Below, piece after piece: positions 50,181 through 62,400 of a DNA stretch of 64,000 nt. Position 1 is the stretch's first letter; each line of letters begins with the position of its first letter. Origin of the DNA: Microthyrium microscopicum (Eukaryota; Ascomycota; Dothideomycetes; Microthyriales; Microthyriaceae); NCBI GenBank assembly GCA_010405405.1, contig MU004235.1, positions 448,538-512,537 of the forward strand, in the 5' to 3' direction. Below the pieces are notes generated by a model that did no database searches, was not told the DNA's origin, and worked only from the letters and a program-made list of their open reading frames with translations. The position numbers and the translations under genes were made by a program.

Positions 50181-51509
50181 ATGTCACAGCTAATACATAC
50201 AATCAATATACAAACGCTTCTCCAATATACCGAGCTCCCATCACCAACAACCCGCCAACGTGTCATGCCATTGCGCCCTGCAATCCTCCCAAAACCTTCC
50301 AGCCTACGACTCACGAACCCACCACCATACAACCTACATTCCTTTATCTCGTCCACCAGGTATATCACAATCGGCTCCCCAGCCCCGACTACAACACCAC
50401 ACATCCCACCAAGACGCACGACGACATCCCGCACCATGTCAATCTACACAGCGCCCAAAAAACGCACCCCAGCCCAACCCCGCCCCTCCGCCAGCGTCCT
50501 CCTAATCTCCCCAACAAACCAAATCCTCCTCCTGCACCGCGTCCGCACATCCACATCTTTCGCGTCCGCCCATGTCTTTCCGGGCGGCAATGTGTCCGAG
50601 GCCCATGATGGGCGGGTCCCGGAGCCTGATCATAAGGAGAGACATGTAGACAGTGAAGTCTATCGGATGGCGGCGATACGGGAGACGTTTGAGGAGAGTG
50701 GGATCCTACTGGCACATGATAAGGAGGGAAAGTTGCTGGGTGTGGGTGAGAAGGAGAGGGAGGCGGGAAGAAAGGAGATTCATAGTGGGAAGGTTACATT
50801 TCCGGAGTGGTTGAAGAAGCAGGGCGGTGTGCCGGATACTGGTAAGATATATGTACAAGCTTGGTGTATGGGGGATGCTGATGAAGTAGGTTCGTTGATA
50901 CCGTTTACAAGGTGGATTACGCCGCCGCAGGTGCCGAAGCGGTATACGACGCAGATGTATGTGTATTTTCTGCCGATGAGCGTACCGACGAACTATAAGG
51001 AGAGCACTACGGACATCACCACGCTACCAATTGATGGCGAGGCTGTGATCCCGACGCCGACGCATGATGGTGGAGTCGAACATACGGCGGCACGGTTTGC
51101 TGCGCCGAGCGCTTGGTTGGAGATGGCGAATGAGGGAAAGGTTATACTGTATCCGCCGCAGTATTTCCTGCTTACGATGATAAGCAAATATCTTAAGCCG
51201 ACTTGGGATGCGTACTCGACGATAGAAATGAAGAGACAGAGGAGACTGCTGGAGTTTTTCCTAAAAGGGGGCGATCCGCCGTGGACGGAGGCTTGTATTA
51301 GTCCAGTGACTATAGGAGGAGCAACGAAGGATGGCAGGGCGCTGCTTTCGTTGGAGAAGCCCGGTAAGGAGGTGGAGCATTTGGGCCGGAGAGGAGTCAA
51401 AGATTATGTGGTGTTGCTTGGTCGGGGGAAGGATGGAAATCCGAGTAATGTGGAGGTTAAGTCAAGAAATGAGGTTGCGGATATCATGAACAAAAAGGCA
51501 AACCTCTAG
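50181..51509 (+). CDS. NUDT19-like Nudix hydrolase
   Basis: One open exon. Domain core begins RPSASVLLISPTNQILLLHR, then FASAHVFPGGNVSE. The Nudix box is present as MAAIRETFEESGILL (Arg-Glu and Glu-Glu metal ligands; about residues 158-172 from 50181), with the long insertion after the box seen in NUDT19/RP2p-type proteins. Those hydrolyse CoA or acyl-CoA in peroxisomes or mitochondria, and also capped RNA in vitro. Three in-frame ATGs (50181, 50265, 50436) are possible starts. The stretch 50181-50435 is CT-rich with an Arg/Pro/Thr-rich translation, so it is either a presequence or leader; the 50436 start (MSIYTAPKKRTPAQ) sits just before the domain. No PTS1 (the C-terminus is KKANL, near but not an SKL-type match). 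Reported span uses the longest frame. Confidence 0.85.
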   Translation: MSQLIHTINIQTLLQYTELPSPTTRQRVMPLRPAILPKPSSLRLTNPPPYNLHSFISSTRYITIGSPAPTTTPHIPPRRTTTSRTMSIYTAPKKRTPAQPRPSASVLLISPTNQILLLHRVRTSTSFASAHVFPGGNVSEAHDGRVPEPDHKERHVDSEVYRMAAIRETFEESGILLAHDKEGKLLGVGEKEREAGRKEIHSGKVTFPEWLKKQGGVPDTGKIYVQAWCMGDADEVGSLIPFTRWITPPQVPKRYTTQMYVYFLPMSVPTNYKESTTDITTLPIDGEAVIPTPTHDGGVEHTAARFAAPSAWLEMANEGKVILYPPQYFLLTMISKYLKPTWDAYSTIEMKRQRRLLEFFLKGGDPPWTEACISPVTIGGATKDGRALLSLEKPGKEVEHLGRRGVKDYVVLLGRGKDGNPSNVEVKSRNEVADIMNKKANL

Positions 51510-52036
51510 AAGTCTTGGCCGGTCCATAAAATATACAAGTGTAGTTTAATAAGTATTGGTATGTATGCATGCATGAAAATCGTTGTATTGTACAAGAGAC
51601 AGGTTCACAAGTTTCTCTTACCACAAAAACATGCTGCATCTCATAACTACAGCACCGTCATGACCAAAGCTATCATCACAACCCTCCTTTTGTTGCAATG
51701 GTAGTAAGCGCTTGGTAACACTTCGATCTTCGATCTTCTGTACCACAGAAACCAGGAGTGTTGAACACAGAAACTTTCCGCATGACTATCCACAGAAAAA
51801 TGCACTCTACCCTGCCAATCATGTCCGATCATGATCATAGCAAATATTCATCATGGCATGATGGCATGACCTTTAATCTTTGTGTAATATAAGTACCTAC
51901 TCAACATCTATATCCATCTGACTAGAATGCACATTCCAGCCGTGGTGTCAGACTCATGTCGCAGTCGATTTAACCTTTAGCGATTATCCTCAGATCCAGC
52001 AGTACACTATAAGAACTCGAGCGTGTCTATCAAGTC
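51510..52036. other. Intergenic before the crystallin-like pair
   Basis: 3' flank of the Nudix gene and promoter of the first small secreted gene; a TATAAG at 52008-52013 lies about 25 nt before its ATG. Nothing else supported. Confidence 0.5.
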
Positions 52037-52522
52037 ATGATGCAGCTCAAACTCAATCCAGTCTTGCTCCCTAGCCTTTTCTCTCTTCTAACGATTCCCG
52101 CATCGGCCCTTGCGAAAAACCTAGAAAGTCCACGGCCACAAATTGGCGCTTTCCTCTTCAAAACCTGCGTCGATCGAGATCTTCAAGGCCAGTGCTTGTC
52201 GAACTACTACCCTTGGGGATGTCGTAAGAACTTCTCCCTCCAAAAAAACAATGTTGCGGCTAATCATAATTCGAGAGAATATTGAACCAGATCTCAACGA
52301 TCGCGTGTCCTCGATCCAAGCATACAATGAAGGTATCAAATGGACACTGTGGGTGTAAGTTCGAGATAGCATTGGGGATAATATGAGTAAAGGAAGCTGA
52401 AATTGCAAAGGGACGCAGATTGTGCAGGAGGAAGTGTAACGTATATTGGATCTGGAGTGGGTAATCTTGAGGATGTTGGCATGAATGATCGGATGAGTTC
52501 TTTGCAGTGGGATTTGGCTTAA
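52037..52522 (+). CDS. Small secreted beta/gamma-crystallin-like protein 1
   Basis: Three exons (52037-52223, 52291-52354, 52411-52522) encode 120 residues. Signal peptide MMQLKLNPVLLPSLFSLLTI then PASALA. The mature part has two homologous halves, each like a Greek-key motif. Half 1: CVDRDLQGQCLSNYYPWGC followed by the Ca-site-like NDRVSS. Half 2: DADCAGGSVTYIGSGVGN followed by NDRMSS. These fit the microbial beta/gamma-crystallin pattern (N/D)(N/D)xx(S/T)S. Five conserved cysteines suggest disulfides. Introns lie in phase 1 (after GGATGTC) and phase 2; the last acceptor is a less common AAG, retained because it restores frame and homology to the neighbour copy at 53073. Either ATG at 52037 or 52040 may start translation. 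Role unknown: extracellular Ca-binding, effector or antimicrobial functions are all guesses. Confidence 0.72.
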
Positions 52523-53072
52523 GTGATAAGTAGTAAGAGAGCAAAGCAAGCTGTAGCTCTGAAGAAGAGCCATGAACGAATGTATGCAGTAGTACAAGGC
52601 TTTCGGTATGTACCTTCATGGAAAGATAAGACCTTACAATTAAAGACATTGTCTTTGCGTGCTACTCTTGAGAGGAATCTAATGCAAAAGGCGTAGGTAA
52701 CCATGCTTTAACTGTTTTAGTATAAAGGCTGATAGCACTCGACCTCTAGTAACGGGAACGCGAAGTAAGAACCTTGGAAACTTATCCTGCTATTTCGTTG
52801 GAGCATCACTTGGGATGTACCTTTAAATTTGGCACTACTGTTGTAGAAGGTTGCGCATTTTCAATATGGCCCACGTCTGAAGCGTTGGTGTGATGTGGAC
52901 ATCAATTATATGATCATCTGACCAAAGAAATGTACACTGTTGTAGTTTTATAGTTCAGATGCCATAGCAGGCTATAAAAGCTCGGTCTTACCCTTTTTGC
53001 TGAAGAAAGCAGATGAAATACAATCAAACAGATTTTCGCATCTTCCTCCATTGAATTATCTGCACGGAGAAA
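52523..53072. other. Intergenic between crystallin-like genes
   Basis: Promoter of the second copy with TATAAAAG at 52973-52980 (listed). No open frame with a recognisable product. Confidence 0.55.
52973..52980 (+). promoter_or_regulatory. TATA box of crystallin-like gene 2
   Basis: TATAAAAG about 93 nt upstream of the ATG at 53073, a canonical position for a TATA-driven inducible fungal gene. Confidence 0.5.
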
Positions 53073-53545
53073 ATGAAAGTCCTCAGTATACTGTTGCTAT
53101 TAGTTGGCTGTATCTCTGCAACTGCAGCACATCCAAAGGAGCCATCGCCTGCGGAGTATCTTCGACTTAGAGCATGTGTAGGCCGAGATATCCAGGGCGA
53201 TTGTTTGGATGTTGAATACTCTCCAGGATGCCGTAAGCGTTTCTCGATTCTCGGTGATTGATGGGAATCAAGCTGATGAAGACTCCAGACGCAATCCGGC
53301 CCGACTATGATGATCGTGTGTCCTCGGTTGAAACATTCAATCCAGGTGTCAACTGGACAATATGGTCGTAAGTTCTAATACCCTACCTTAAGCAGACCTC
53401 GCGCGAGGAAACATGGCTAACAAGCTTGTACAGAGATCCGAGTTGTTTAGGACGGGGCTTGGCCATTACTGCAATTCTAATTGTGAATCTTGATGATTAC
53501 AATTTCAGCAATATGGTAAGTTCTTTGAAATGGGAATATATTTGA
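53073..53545 (+). CDS. Small secreted beta/gamma-crystallin-like protein 2
   Basis: Three exons (53073-53232, 53289-53367, 53434-53545) encode 116 residues. Signal peptide MKVLSILLLLVGCISATA. Half 1: ACVGRDIQGDCLDVEYSPGC then DDRVSS; half 2: DPSCLGRGLAITAILIVNLD then SNMVSS. Thus the first (N/D)(N/D)xx(S/T)S site is intact and the second has Ser in place of the first Asn/Asp, possibly weakening calcium binding. Intron positions and phases match the first copy, and the third exon is exactly 112 nt in both, so they are tandem duplicates. Sequence identity between them is modest, implying an old duplication or rapid divergence, as often seen in secreted proteins. Function unknown. Confidence 0.75.
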
Positions 53546-54036
53546 CATTATTGTCACATCAAGAAGCATAATCTGTGGGTGCTGTTTGGCTCCTAGGACG
53601 CTGCATATTAGTATTCAAGTGGGACAATTCTTGAACAAATAACAGTGCGAGCTCGCAAAGGCTTTCCAATAACTGGCAGCTGTGCTTGTATAATGACAAC
53701 TTTTCCAAGACAACCATAATATTCGGAAAGAACAGAATAGCAAACAAATCAGGATAATGCAATAGAATAACTTCGGGCTAGCTCTGATTGTCGCCTTGGT
53801 GATAGAGCTGTAGCTGAACGCTAGGGTAATATTTCTCAGCCTTGTCTTCAGCCTTATCAAACCCCTGCACCACGCACAGATCTCACTTACTAAGCACCCT
53901 AATTTTCCCACACCAAATTCCTCCCACCAAGTCCATCGCCAACATCAACCCATCACGACCGCCTTGCAAATCCAATAACCACTACGAAACAAACCCACCC
54001 ACCTCCTCTCCACACCTCCACACCTCCACCGTCAAC
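53546..54036. other. Intergenic, promoter of eS21
   Basis: C-rich leader immediately before the ribosomal protein start (repeated ccacacctcc around 54001-54030), otherwise nothing recognised. Confidence 0.55.
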
Positions 54037-54371
54037 ATGGAAAACGAACGCGGCGAACTCGTAGATCTGTACGTCCTTCACTGCCTCCAAACCGTCCCAC
54101 CCACCACCACGAGCCCCTTCGCTAACGCTTCCATCTCTGTAGCTACGTCCCCCGCAAATGCAGCGCAACCAACCGCATCATCAAAGCCAAAGACCACGCC
54201 AGCGTGCAACTCAGCATCGCCAAAGTCGACGAAAACGGCCGCTACACCGGCGAAAACACCACCTATGCGCTCTGCGGATTCGTGCGTGCCATGGGCGAGA
54301 GCGACGATGCCATGAACCGATTGGCGCAACGCGACGGATTTCTCAAAAATGTATGGAGCGCAAGCCGGTAA
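54037..54371 (+). CDS. rps21: 40S ribosomal protein S21 (eS21)
   Basis: Two exons (54037-54068, 54143-54371) encode 86 residues, the family length. [20 protein letters not shown] (assembled across the intron, which splits the Leu codon in phase 2), then [20 protein letters not shown], then [20 protein letters not shown] and the end [10 protein letters not shown] are all characteristic. eS21 sits on the small subunit head/platform and helps 20S pre-rRNA maturation. The first intron of 74 nt close after the ATG is a common arrangement in fungal ribosomal protein genes. A second reading frame runs through the same exon but has no homology. Confidence 0.97.
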
Positions 54372-54879
54372 ATATGGGCATGGAGCGGATGATGTGTTGC
54401 ATGTGGGATACGGCGTCGGTATAGTCAACTTTATGAATTGACAAACCAGACGAGTCAACAATGAATTGGCCTGGCAAGGGCTCTGAATACCACATTTGCA
54501 GGACTTTGATATGCGTGAAATGTGATAAGTGCACGGCGACGAAAGGACTTCCTCTTGTAGTACCTCCGTTTTGAGGAAGTCTATCAGGTTTGACGAATTG
54601 TGCATGCAATGGATCAAAAACGAAAAGATGTAACGCCGCAGAACAGAAATCGCCTACCGTAGAGCTGTGACGTTCAAGATACGCGTCAAAGCACAGATAC
54701 GGGCGAGACATTTCATATTCAAAAGCAGTGACTTCATTAACGAACAAGAACTATGTCAAGCCAATGCGTTACATGTAATTATATCCGGGGGTATCTCAAA
54801 AACGCTACTACATAACATTAGTGCTCTAAACCAACTATTGTTCAGGAACCGCGCCCAGGAGCAATTCAAAGAGATCCTT
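54372..54879. other. Convergent 3' flanks of eS21 and RTC1-like gene
   Basis: No supported feature beyond untranslated sequence. Confidence 0.6.
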
Positions 54880-57800
54880 CTAAGATCTCTTCATAGTAAT
54901 CGAAGGCTCCACCAGCCGGACTCTCCGCTCCTCGCCCAGCAAGTGCTTTACTCCCCTCACTGCCTTGCTCTCTGGAATACTTCGTGAATCACCGCGGACT
55001 AAGCCGTGGCCCGTCTTCAGCCTCGCAAGCTCCGCCTCGCGGTTGAGCTGTGTCCGATAGGGCCCTGGAATGCAGTCGCATAGACAGCCTTCCGTCGGAC
55101 AGGTGCCACCAATTGCAGGATCGTTCTGGATATGTTGCAGACATGCAGCATGTGCACCGTGACCACACACCAGACATGCTTGCCACAGAATTGGATGATT
55201 AGACTGGGCGGGCTGTGGCTCAATGCTCTCTACTGAGGTGAAGAGTGGTTCGTCTGCGACGAAGGCTGCCTTGGTGGCGGTGGAGGGTGTAGTCTGGGTC
55301 TGCTGGAGCTCAGGAGAGATGGCGACCTGTCCAGACCGAGTGTGTGAAGTACTGCCACTTAGCTTGTATTCGCGAGCAAAGAGTGATGCTTTAAGGGCCT
55401 GTTTGCGGGTTTTCTTGGTGCCTTCAAAGGCCGGATATTTCTGCCAGCAGATGGGGCATGGATTTTGGCGTTTGCCACAAGTTTCGCAGTGGAATTTAGA
55501 CACCGGATTATTGAGGGGTTTGGAGCAGGAAAGACAGATGAAAGCGATTTGCGAGTTCTCTGTATTGAAGAGATGTTCGTGGTCTGCATACGCCTTGCGT
55601 GCCAACTCGACGCTTGGAGGAAGGATCTGCAGACTCAGTAGTTGGTCATGATATGAAGAAAGAACGGCTTCATGCTGTGAGCGATTGAGACCATATGTAG
55701 AACGAAAGAGTGCGTTGTCATGTTCCAGTGATTCGACAGAGCTGACGCCCTCTAATGAAGTAATGTATGGCTGCAGAGCAACAGCCAGAATATATAATAT
55801 CTGCACATTCGGGTTTTTGTCTGAGTAGTAGGCATACAACTCCTTCAGCATAGCCTGTACTGACATCGGGTCCAAAGGGGATGATTGGCCCTTTCCGGTA
55901 AAGTCTGATAGTATGTAACTCTCCTGAGTTTGATTGTCAGTTGATTGCGAGTTGTGGAGACCTTTTTCTCGATTCTTGCCGTTAGCAGAGAGTACACCGG
56001 ATCCAGGTTGTCCAGCTGAATCAGTGTAACCACCGCCAGAAAGGTCTCTTTTGCCAAAGTCCATGGAAGAAGAAGATGTAAGCCATGATGACTGCGTCTA
56101 GTTGGCATTAGTTATGGCGTAAGGGAAGGATTCAATTCATTACCTTCGAAAACGTCAACTGCGATTCCGATTTATGTAAGCCTTTGGCAGGCATGAAGAA
56201 GTTTGAATCTAAAGGGGAGGAAAGATCACCAGACTCGAGAATTCGACTCATGCTTGGGCGATGCGACCTTGCACTGTAGGATCTCATTGATGTCCCCATC
56301 TGTTGGGATCCTGATGACGCAGAAAGCATTCCGAAGCTTTCATCTGAATTGTGTCGCTCGAAACGAGGAGGACCTGTAGTACCTGGCGACGGACCCGGCA
56401 TCTCAAACTCCAATGGTTGCCTAGGAACAGCCTTCCAGTTCTGTGATTGGGCCTTTCTAGCATTCATCTCCTTGGCTGTCTGAGACCATTGAGTGTCTTG
56501 GAAGTCGAGCACATCGGAAGAACTTGAGCTAGGATGGGATGTTCCATCTCGCAAGTTGAGAGCCGATGTTGGCGCCCCACGAATTATGGGCTGAGGTAGA
56601 GCTATGTTGTCTTGATTCAAGTTAGGCAGGCTGCCAGTTGAGCTATCTAGCTGCAAAGTACGATGTGGTTCTGCAAGTGGTGTTGGCAGATTCGATGAAC
56701 TTTCGTGGCCTATTAGCAATGCCATATTGGAACCTTCGGGACTAGAGCGACGTAGGGGATTCTTGAGTATTGGGGTAGGTTGATACAGATTGAATCCGAG
56801 TGCTTCCTCGCTTTTGGGCCATTTCCCTTTGGTCTTGCCATTGGACCGAGTATCAGACAGAAGACGCTTTTGGCGGTTTCTCGAAGCACGATGCTGTACT
56901 TCATGCTGAATGGCAGCGTTGAAGAGCCTCCAGGTTTGTGCCACACGATATGCTCCAGTTCGCTCAGCATATTTGGCATTTTGGTCAAAGACCATGCCAT
57001 AGCTTAAGTACCAGTTTACTGTCGGTGTCCTTGGTACGCTAACCGTCTTATACTTTTGTGCAAGATAGGTAAATGTGGGTGAGTTCAACGTCCCATCTAA
57101 GAAACCACGATATGCAATCTGAGCTATAGGTCCACTTTGTTCACGCTTTTTAGAAAGTGTTACACTAAGCTCAACAACCTTACGTAGCTCACCATCTGGG
57201 TACGACGGAGGAGTGCTTGCGGCAGACTTTTCCGATCGATTACTCATGGGTCTGCCGTAACTCAACTTATGCGACGAGCTCAAAAAGCTTTCGTCCAGTG
57301 TATCATCTGCAAGGCTTTTGCTGAGTTCTCCCTTGTCCGAGAAAACGTCGCCAGATTCTCCTTCTCCATTGAAGCTCGGCGGGGCGAATTCGACGTCCGA
57401 TGCTCGCCTACGTGGCCTCTTCTGTGTGAAGACACAGACTTCCCCCGTTGGAGAGATGGCAAAGGCTTGCATCGGGCGTCGATCAATTACCTTGGGCTCG
57501 TATTGTACATCGATTTGTTGAAATGTGCCTTCTCGCCCAACGGACCACAGCAATCTTTGATTGTGCCAAAGCATGTCAGTGGGAGCTGTCGACCAATAGC
57601 AAATTTCTCTCCACGGCATATATGGTCTTCTAAAGTCCCAGAGATGCAAGACAGGGCTGGATTGCCGATCGTAGGATGTCACAAACTGCGTGCATTGCCA
57701 CGAACCGCCGCCTCGATCTCCTGGAGACCAATATTCTGGGCGCCACCTGGCATTCAAGACAGGATACGGAGTTCTAATTGACCACTGAGGCTTTTGTCGC

Positions 57801-58887
57801 CTGGATTCGGAAGAGAAGTCCCAGACTTTGACAGTCTTATCATGACCGGCGCTCATAAGATGCTTACCATCTGGGTGCCAGTCAATAGCAGTACAATACT
57901 TGTCATGGGCATTGATTCGTAGTTTGGGTCCACTTGGTTGACGCCAGTCCCACTTTTGCACTACGCCGCTGTCGGTTGCAAATGCAAAGTCGAGCATGTC
58001 TGTCGGTGACCATTGAACATCACGGACGCCATCGCTTTGCCCTTTATATTTTTCTCTAGAAGAACACTTGGAGACTGCAGCGCGGACATCACGTAGGTCC
58101 CAAAGTAGAACAGTACCATCCTGGCTCCCTGATAGTAGAAGATGACCTGCGAATGGGCTAAAGCCAACTTTATGCACCTGGCGAGTATGTTCATGAAGCC
58201 TCGCTATCTCGGTAGGCTTTTCGACGTCATAAATTGCCACTTTTCCATTGGATGCAGCAGCAGCGATGATATTTGCGAAATCCTTATTAGACCATTTGAC
58301 ATCGAAGATGTCTAACTGCTGGGCAGTACTGGGTCGTTCATTGTCAACCAATGCAGCGCGTATGTTCGTTTCCTCGATTATGGAAGTGCCCTTGACATGG
58401 ATTGTTTGTAGGATATTACGACCGGCAATGACAGCATGGGTTTTGGCTTCGTTTCGATCCAGAGCAGTTATCACCGTACCACTACGTGTCTTGAGGCTCG
58501 AATGTTGGGAAGAGGTAGCTGACCAATGGGTTGCCCTGTAAATCAAGAAATGTTAACAAGGATGTACCAGAAAGCTGCAGAAGGGCGATGCAAGTTTGCT
58601 GCACACTGCAGCTTGCAAGCCATGACAACATTGGAGGAGACAAGTTTTGGGCTCACCGCCACCGAGAAAAGAGACAATATGATACAGCAAAGCTATAATT
58701 GCCGCGCGATGAGTACTTACCCAGGAATTTTCTGGCTGAAGACTGCATTAGATCTACCGCTGTCCTGCCTATTGGTTTGGCTAGGCCGACTAAATGGCTG
58801 AGTTACGAATCGCGCAAAGGCGCTTCTCGCTGACGGCTGCTGAGACCTAGTAGGGGGAAGAGGAGGAGCAGGAGGTATGCTAGACAT
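54880..58887 (-). CDS. rtc1: RTC1/WDR24-like SEA complex protein
   Basis: Three exons (58887-58721, 58535-56144, 56097-54880) encode 1258 residues. The N-terminus is Pro/Ser-rich (MSSIPPAPPLPPTRSQQPS). A WD40 propeller follows at about 60-410, with repeats such as HTRQVHKVGFSPFAGHLLLS, GSQDGTVLLWDLRD, INAHDKYCTAIDWHPDGKHL and GHDKTVKVWDF. A long variable linker leads to a C-terminal RING-like zinc region (FICLSCSKPLNNP, CETCGKRQNPCPICWQ, then CLVCGHGAHAACLQHI and CPTEGCLCDC). This is the arrangement of Rtc1/Sea2 (human WDR24) of the SEACAT/GATOR2 complex, which acts on the vacuole membrane upstream of TORC1. The last intron sits after FSK, so the two large exons belong to one protein. The first exon is chosen because its phase-2 donor restores GATHWSAT. 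Confidence 0.93.
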
Positions 58888-59465
58888 GATGAAGGTCTCC
58901 GGCGTCTACTCGCGTCAAGGCAAGCGAACGAGTGACAATGACAGGCGCAAGCAGCAAGCTGGCCTAGTCCACAAGGTCATGATCACAATGTACGCAGAAG
59001 CGAAGAGGAAGTTGTAGCTCCAGCACTGATTTGGATGACGTGTTCGGGTATTAGAGAAGCTTCTTCGGCACGAGAAGTGTCTGACAGAACCTGGTAGGTA
59101 TTACCAGTTGGTTACTTGGCTAGACCGATTGGGGAGACGGGAGGATTGCAGTTGTTGACAAAAGCTCCGATAGGAGGCGGGAGAGGGACGGACCGTCCAG
59201 GAGGAAGGAGAAGGATTCAGCGGGAGAATGCGACGCGACTTGTAGATGGTGAGACGCCCCACGGGACTGGGGAGATAGGAAGGTGATCTGGAAGGTTGGT
59301 GAGGTGGGACGGATAGAAAGTCAGCAAGCTCCATTCGATGTGAAGTCGCGATAGTCCCACCTGGCACAATGTATCTAAACATCTAATTGGGCATAAGCCA
59401 ACTAGGTTTCTCAACACCAACACCCCTGACAGAAGGTTCGTTCCAAACCCTAGATCCGCGCTAGT
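58888..59465. other. Intergenic, edge of the gene-rich block
   Basis: Upstream region of the RTC1-like gene. Normal base composition that ends abruptly at about 59.48 kb. No gene supported. Confidence 0.55.
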
Positions 59466-59482
59466 CCTAATCTAGGATTAGG
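59466..59482. repeat. 7-bp perfect inverted repeat at compositional boundary
   Basis: cctaatc (59466-59472), tag spacer, gattagg (59476-59482). It coincides with the switch from balanced to AT-rich DNA, so may be the edge of a transposable element, or chance. Confidence 0.4.
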
Positions 59483-62400
59483 AAGTAGAAACACCAAAAT
59501 TTAGCCTTTATTAGCTATTATATCTTTTTGCCTTTTCTATCCCTTTCTATATATTACTTTTGCCTCTATTATAGCCTAAATTCTAGGCTCTAAGAAGATA
59601 CGTTTTATATCTTTAATAGGGTATAAATACTATAGTTATTATAATAGTTAGTTAATTAGATTCTTTAATATTCCTTTTACTAATTCTATATTCTCTAAGC
59701 TATATAGACTATATTCTATTAGTTATAAGCCTAGTATTCTAATATACCTTTATTATTTTATTATTCTATACGTAAATCCTTTATAAACTATATTATTATA
59801 ATCTTCTAAATTCTAGCTATTACTATATACTAGTTTTAGTATTAAAACCTAATGTTTAGATTATAAATTAACTTATAACGTTATTTCTAAAGTTATAATT
59901 ATTACTAAAGCTAGAACTACTATCTAAAGCTACTACTTCTTTAAGGTAGAGTTAGGAAGTACTTTATTTTATCTATCTTCCTCTATAACGACTTATACCT
60001 CTCTTTATTACTTTACTATTTATAATACTTATTTAAATTATTAGGAAGTAATAAGAGAACCTTACTACGTTATTTAATAGTAAGAAAGAATAAAGAATTA
60101 ATAGATTAAATTAAGAAATTGCCTAAAGAAGTAATCTTATAAACTTTAAGAGTATAAATATTTTTCTATCCTTTTCTCTCTTCTTCTTCTTCTTCTCTTC
60201 TTTATTATATATTTTAAGCTTTATGCCTTTACTAGTATTCTTTTTACTATATTTAGCGTTTATATAACCTTTACTATTAAGCTCCTAGTATATTCTTAAT
60301 CTTAATAGTTCTTTAAAAGTCGTTACTCTCTTAAATTCTTAGTATACTAATAGCTTTAGTATTAGTAGTGCTAAAATATACTAATAGCCTTAGTATTTAT
60401 AGAAGTAAAGCATAAGTAATATTTTTTACTATTTTTAGTTACTATCTAGTCTTTTAGTTTTTAATAGTTCTTTTATCGCTATTACTCTCTTAATTTTAAG
60501 GACTTAACTACTAGTAGTCCTTACCTTTAAGGACTTAACCTCTTTACTACCTTAGTACGCTAATAGCCTTAGTATTAGTAGTATTAAATAATGCCTTCTA
60601 ACTCCTTAATAGCAACTATATTACTACACTTACTACTTCTTTTTTTATAGACCTAAGTTACTAAGTAGGTCTTTTAAAAAAACTTACTATTAGTATTATA
60701 TAAACTATTATTATTATTTTTTAACTTTAAGGACTTAACCTCTTTACTACTTTAGCTATAGTAGTACTAAAACCTATGCTACTTTTAAGTACGTTCTAAA
60801 TTCTTATAGAATATTATTAATAATTTTACTATTACTAACCTAATTTTAGTATTTTAGTCTAAGCTTAGTATACTATAACTAAAAGGTATATTTAGTAAAA
60901 ATATATAAATATCTAATTATTCTATATTCTATTCCTAAGTAGAGTAGAAGGAGCATTTAATAAAGATATATAAGTATCTAATTATTCTATATTCTATTCT
61001 TAAGTAGAGAAATATAACGTTAGGCCTAAAACTACTTAAAGAAAAAATCTTAGAGGCCTAGAGAATATAAATATCTTTCTTTCCTTACTTATCCTCCTTC
61101 TCTTCTTCTTCTTCCTTTATACTAAGGTAGTATTTCTTAAATAAAGGTATAAAGATACTAAGGTAGTATCTCTTAAATAGAGTAATAATCTATTAGAAGT
61201 ACTTATTACAAGCTTATGCGTGTTTTCTTTAAATAAACTTAATATAAATTACTTAAATAGGTAATTTCTTAATCTTTAGAGGTATAAAATACTTTCTTTC
61301 TTTTTTTCTTAATTTTTTCTTCTTCTTCTTCTATATACTAAGATAGTTCCTCTAAATTAGAGGAATCTCTAAAATAGCCTACTAAGCTAAAAGAATAAGC
61401 TATAGTAACTTAATATAGTAGTAGCGTTCCTATTTCCTAATTAGAGTAATATTAAAGATATTAGCCCTTATAGAAAGTTAGGTATTATTCCTAAGTATAC
61501 TATATAAACCTTATAGAAGAATTACTTAAAATAGTAACTACTAGAGATCTCTCTATAGTAGTTATATTAAAGAATAGTAATAACTAGTATACCTAAATTA
61601 ACTTTATAAAATAGTAAATATACGCTCTAGATATATAGGATTATATTAATCTAGAAAAAATTAGTTTTTCTTTAAAAGAACTAATACGCCTATCTAAAAT
61701 ACGCTTAGTAAAATTTACTATTTCTTAAGTATTTATAAAGAATAGTAAGAATTAACTTACTTAAATAGTAGAGTTAATTCCTACTTAAGAATATAATATC
61801 CTATTATAGATATATAATTTAGATTACTAAGAGTATTAAAATACTAAAAACGCTATAGTTAAGATTAATAACTTTTTAAATAAGATAATTGTTAGAAACG
61901 GGTCGTTCTAAGTAGGTAAAGACTATAATTATTATAGTTTAAGTAAATACGTAAAAACGAGGACAAGAGTAATTACTAGGAAGTTACTTAGACCTCTATA
62001 ATCCTTCTTCTTTATTACCTAGAGCTATAAGGACTCTACTAAGCTATTTATATTTATAATAGGTCATTATTAGTTAACCTAACTAATAACGCTTTATCCT
62101 ACGTAGATATATCCTATTAGTAGTTATCTTAAACTAGAGGTATCCTAGTTCCTAATATTATCTCTCTTCTTAAGGCTATTTATTCTAAAGAGTATATTTA
62201 AGAGTTCTAATAGATATTTCTTATACTTATATATAGCTTTTAACTATACTCTATTATACTAAGATTTAGAAGAGAATAAGGCTTAACTAAACGTATAGAA
62301 TTAGGTCACTTATACCTTAGGAAGTCTTCTATAGCCTAGTAATATTCTTATTCTTTAGCTTTAGTATATTACTTATTTAAGATAGATAGCCCTCTATTTT

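Noticed and set aside
53515-53545. Third intron (GTAAGT at 53518) in crystallin-like gene 2
   Set aside because: Reading straight through gives MVSSLKW, homologous to RMSSLQW of the first copy, and a stop at the matching place.
56098-56143. Two adjacent genes (WD40 protein and RING protein)
   Set aside because: A short canonical intron joins them in phase 0 and the combined WD40-linker-RING layout is that of RTC1/WDR24.
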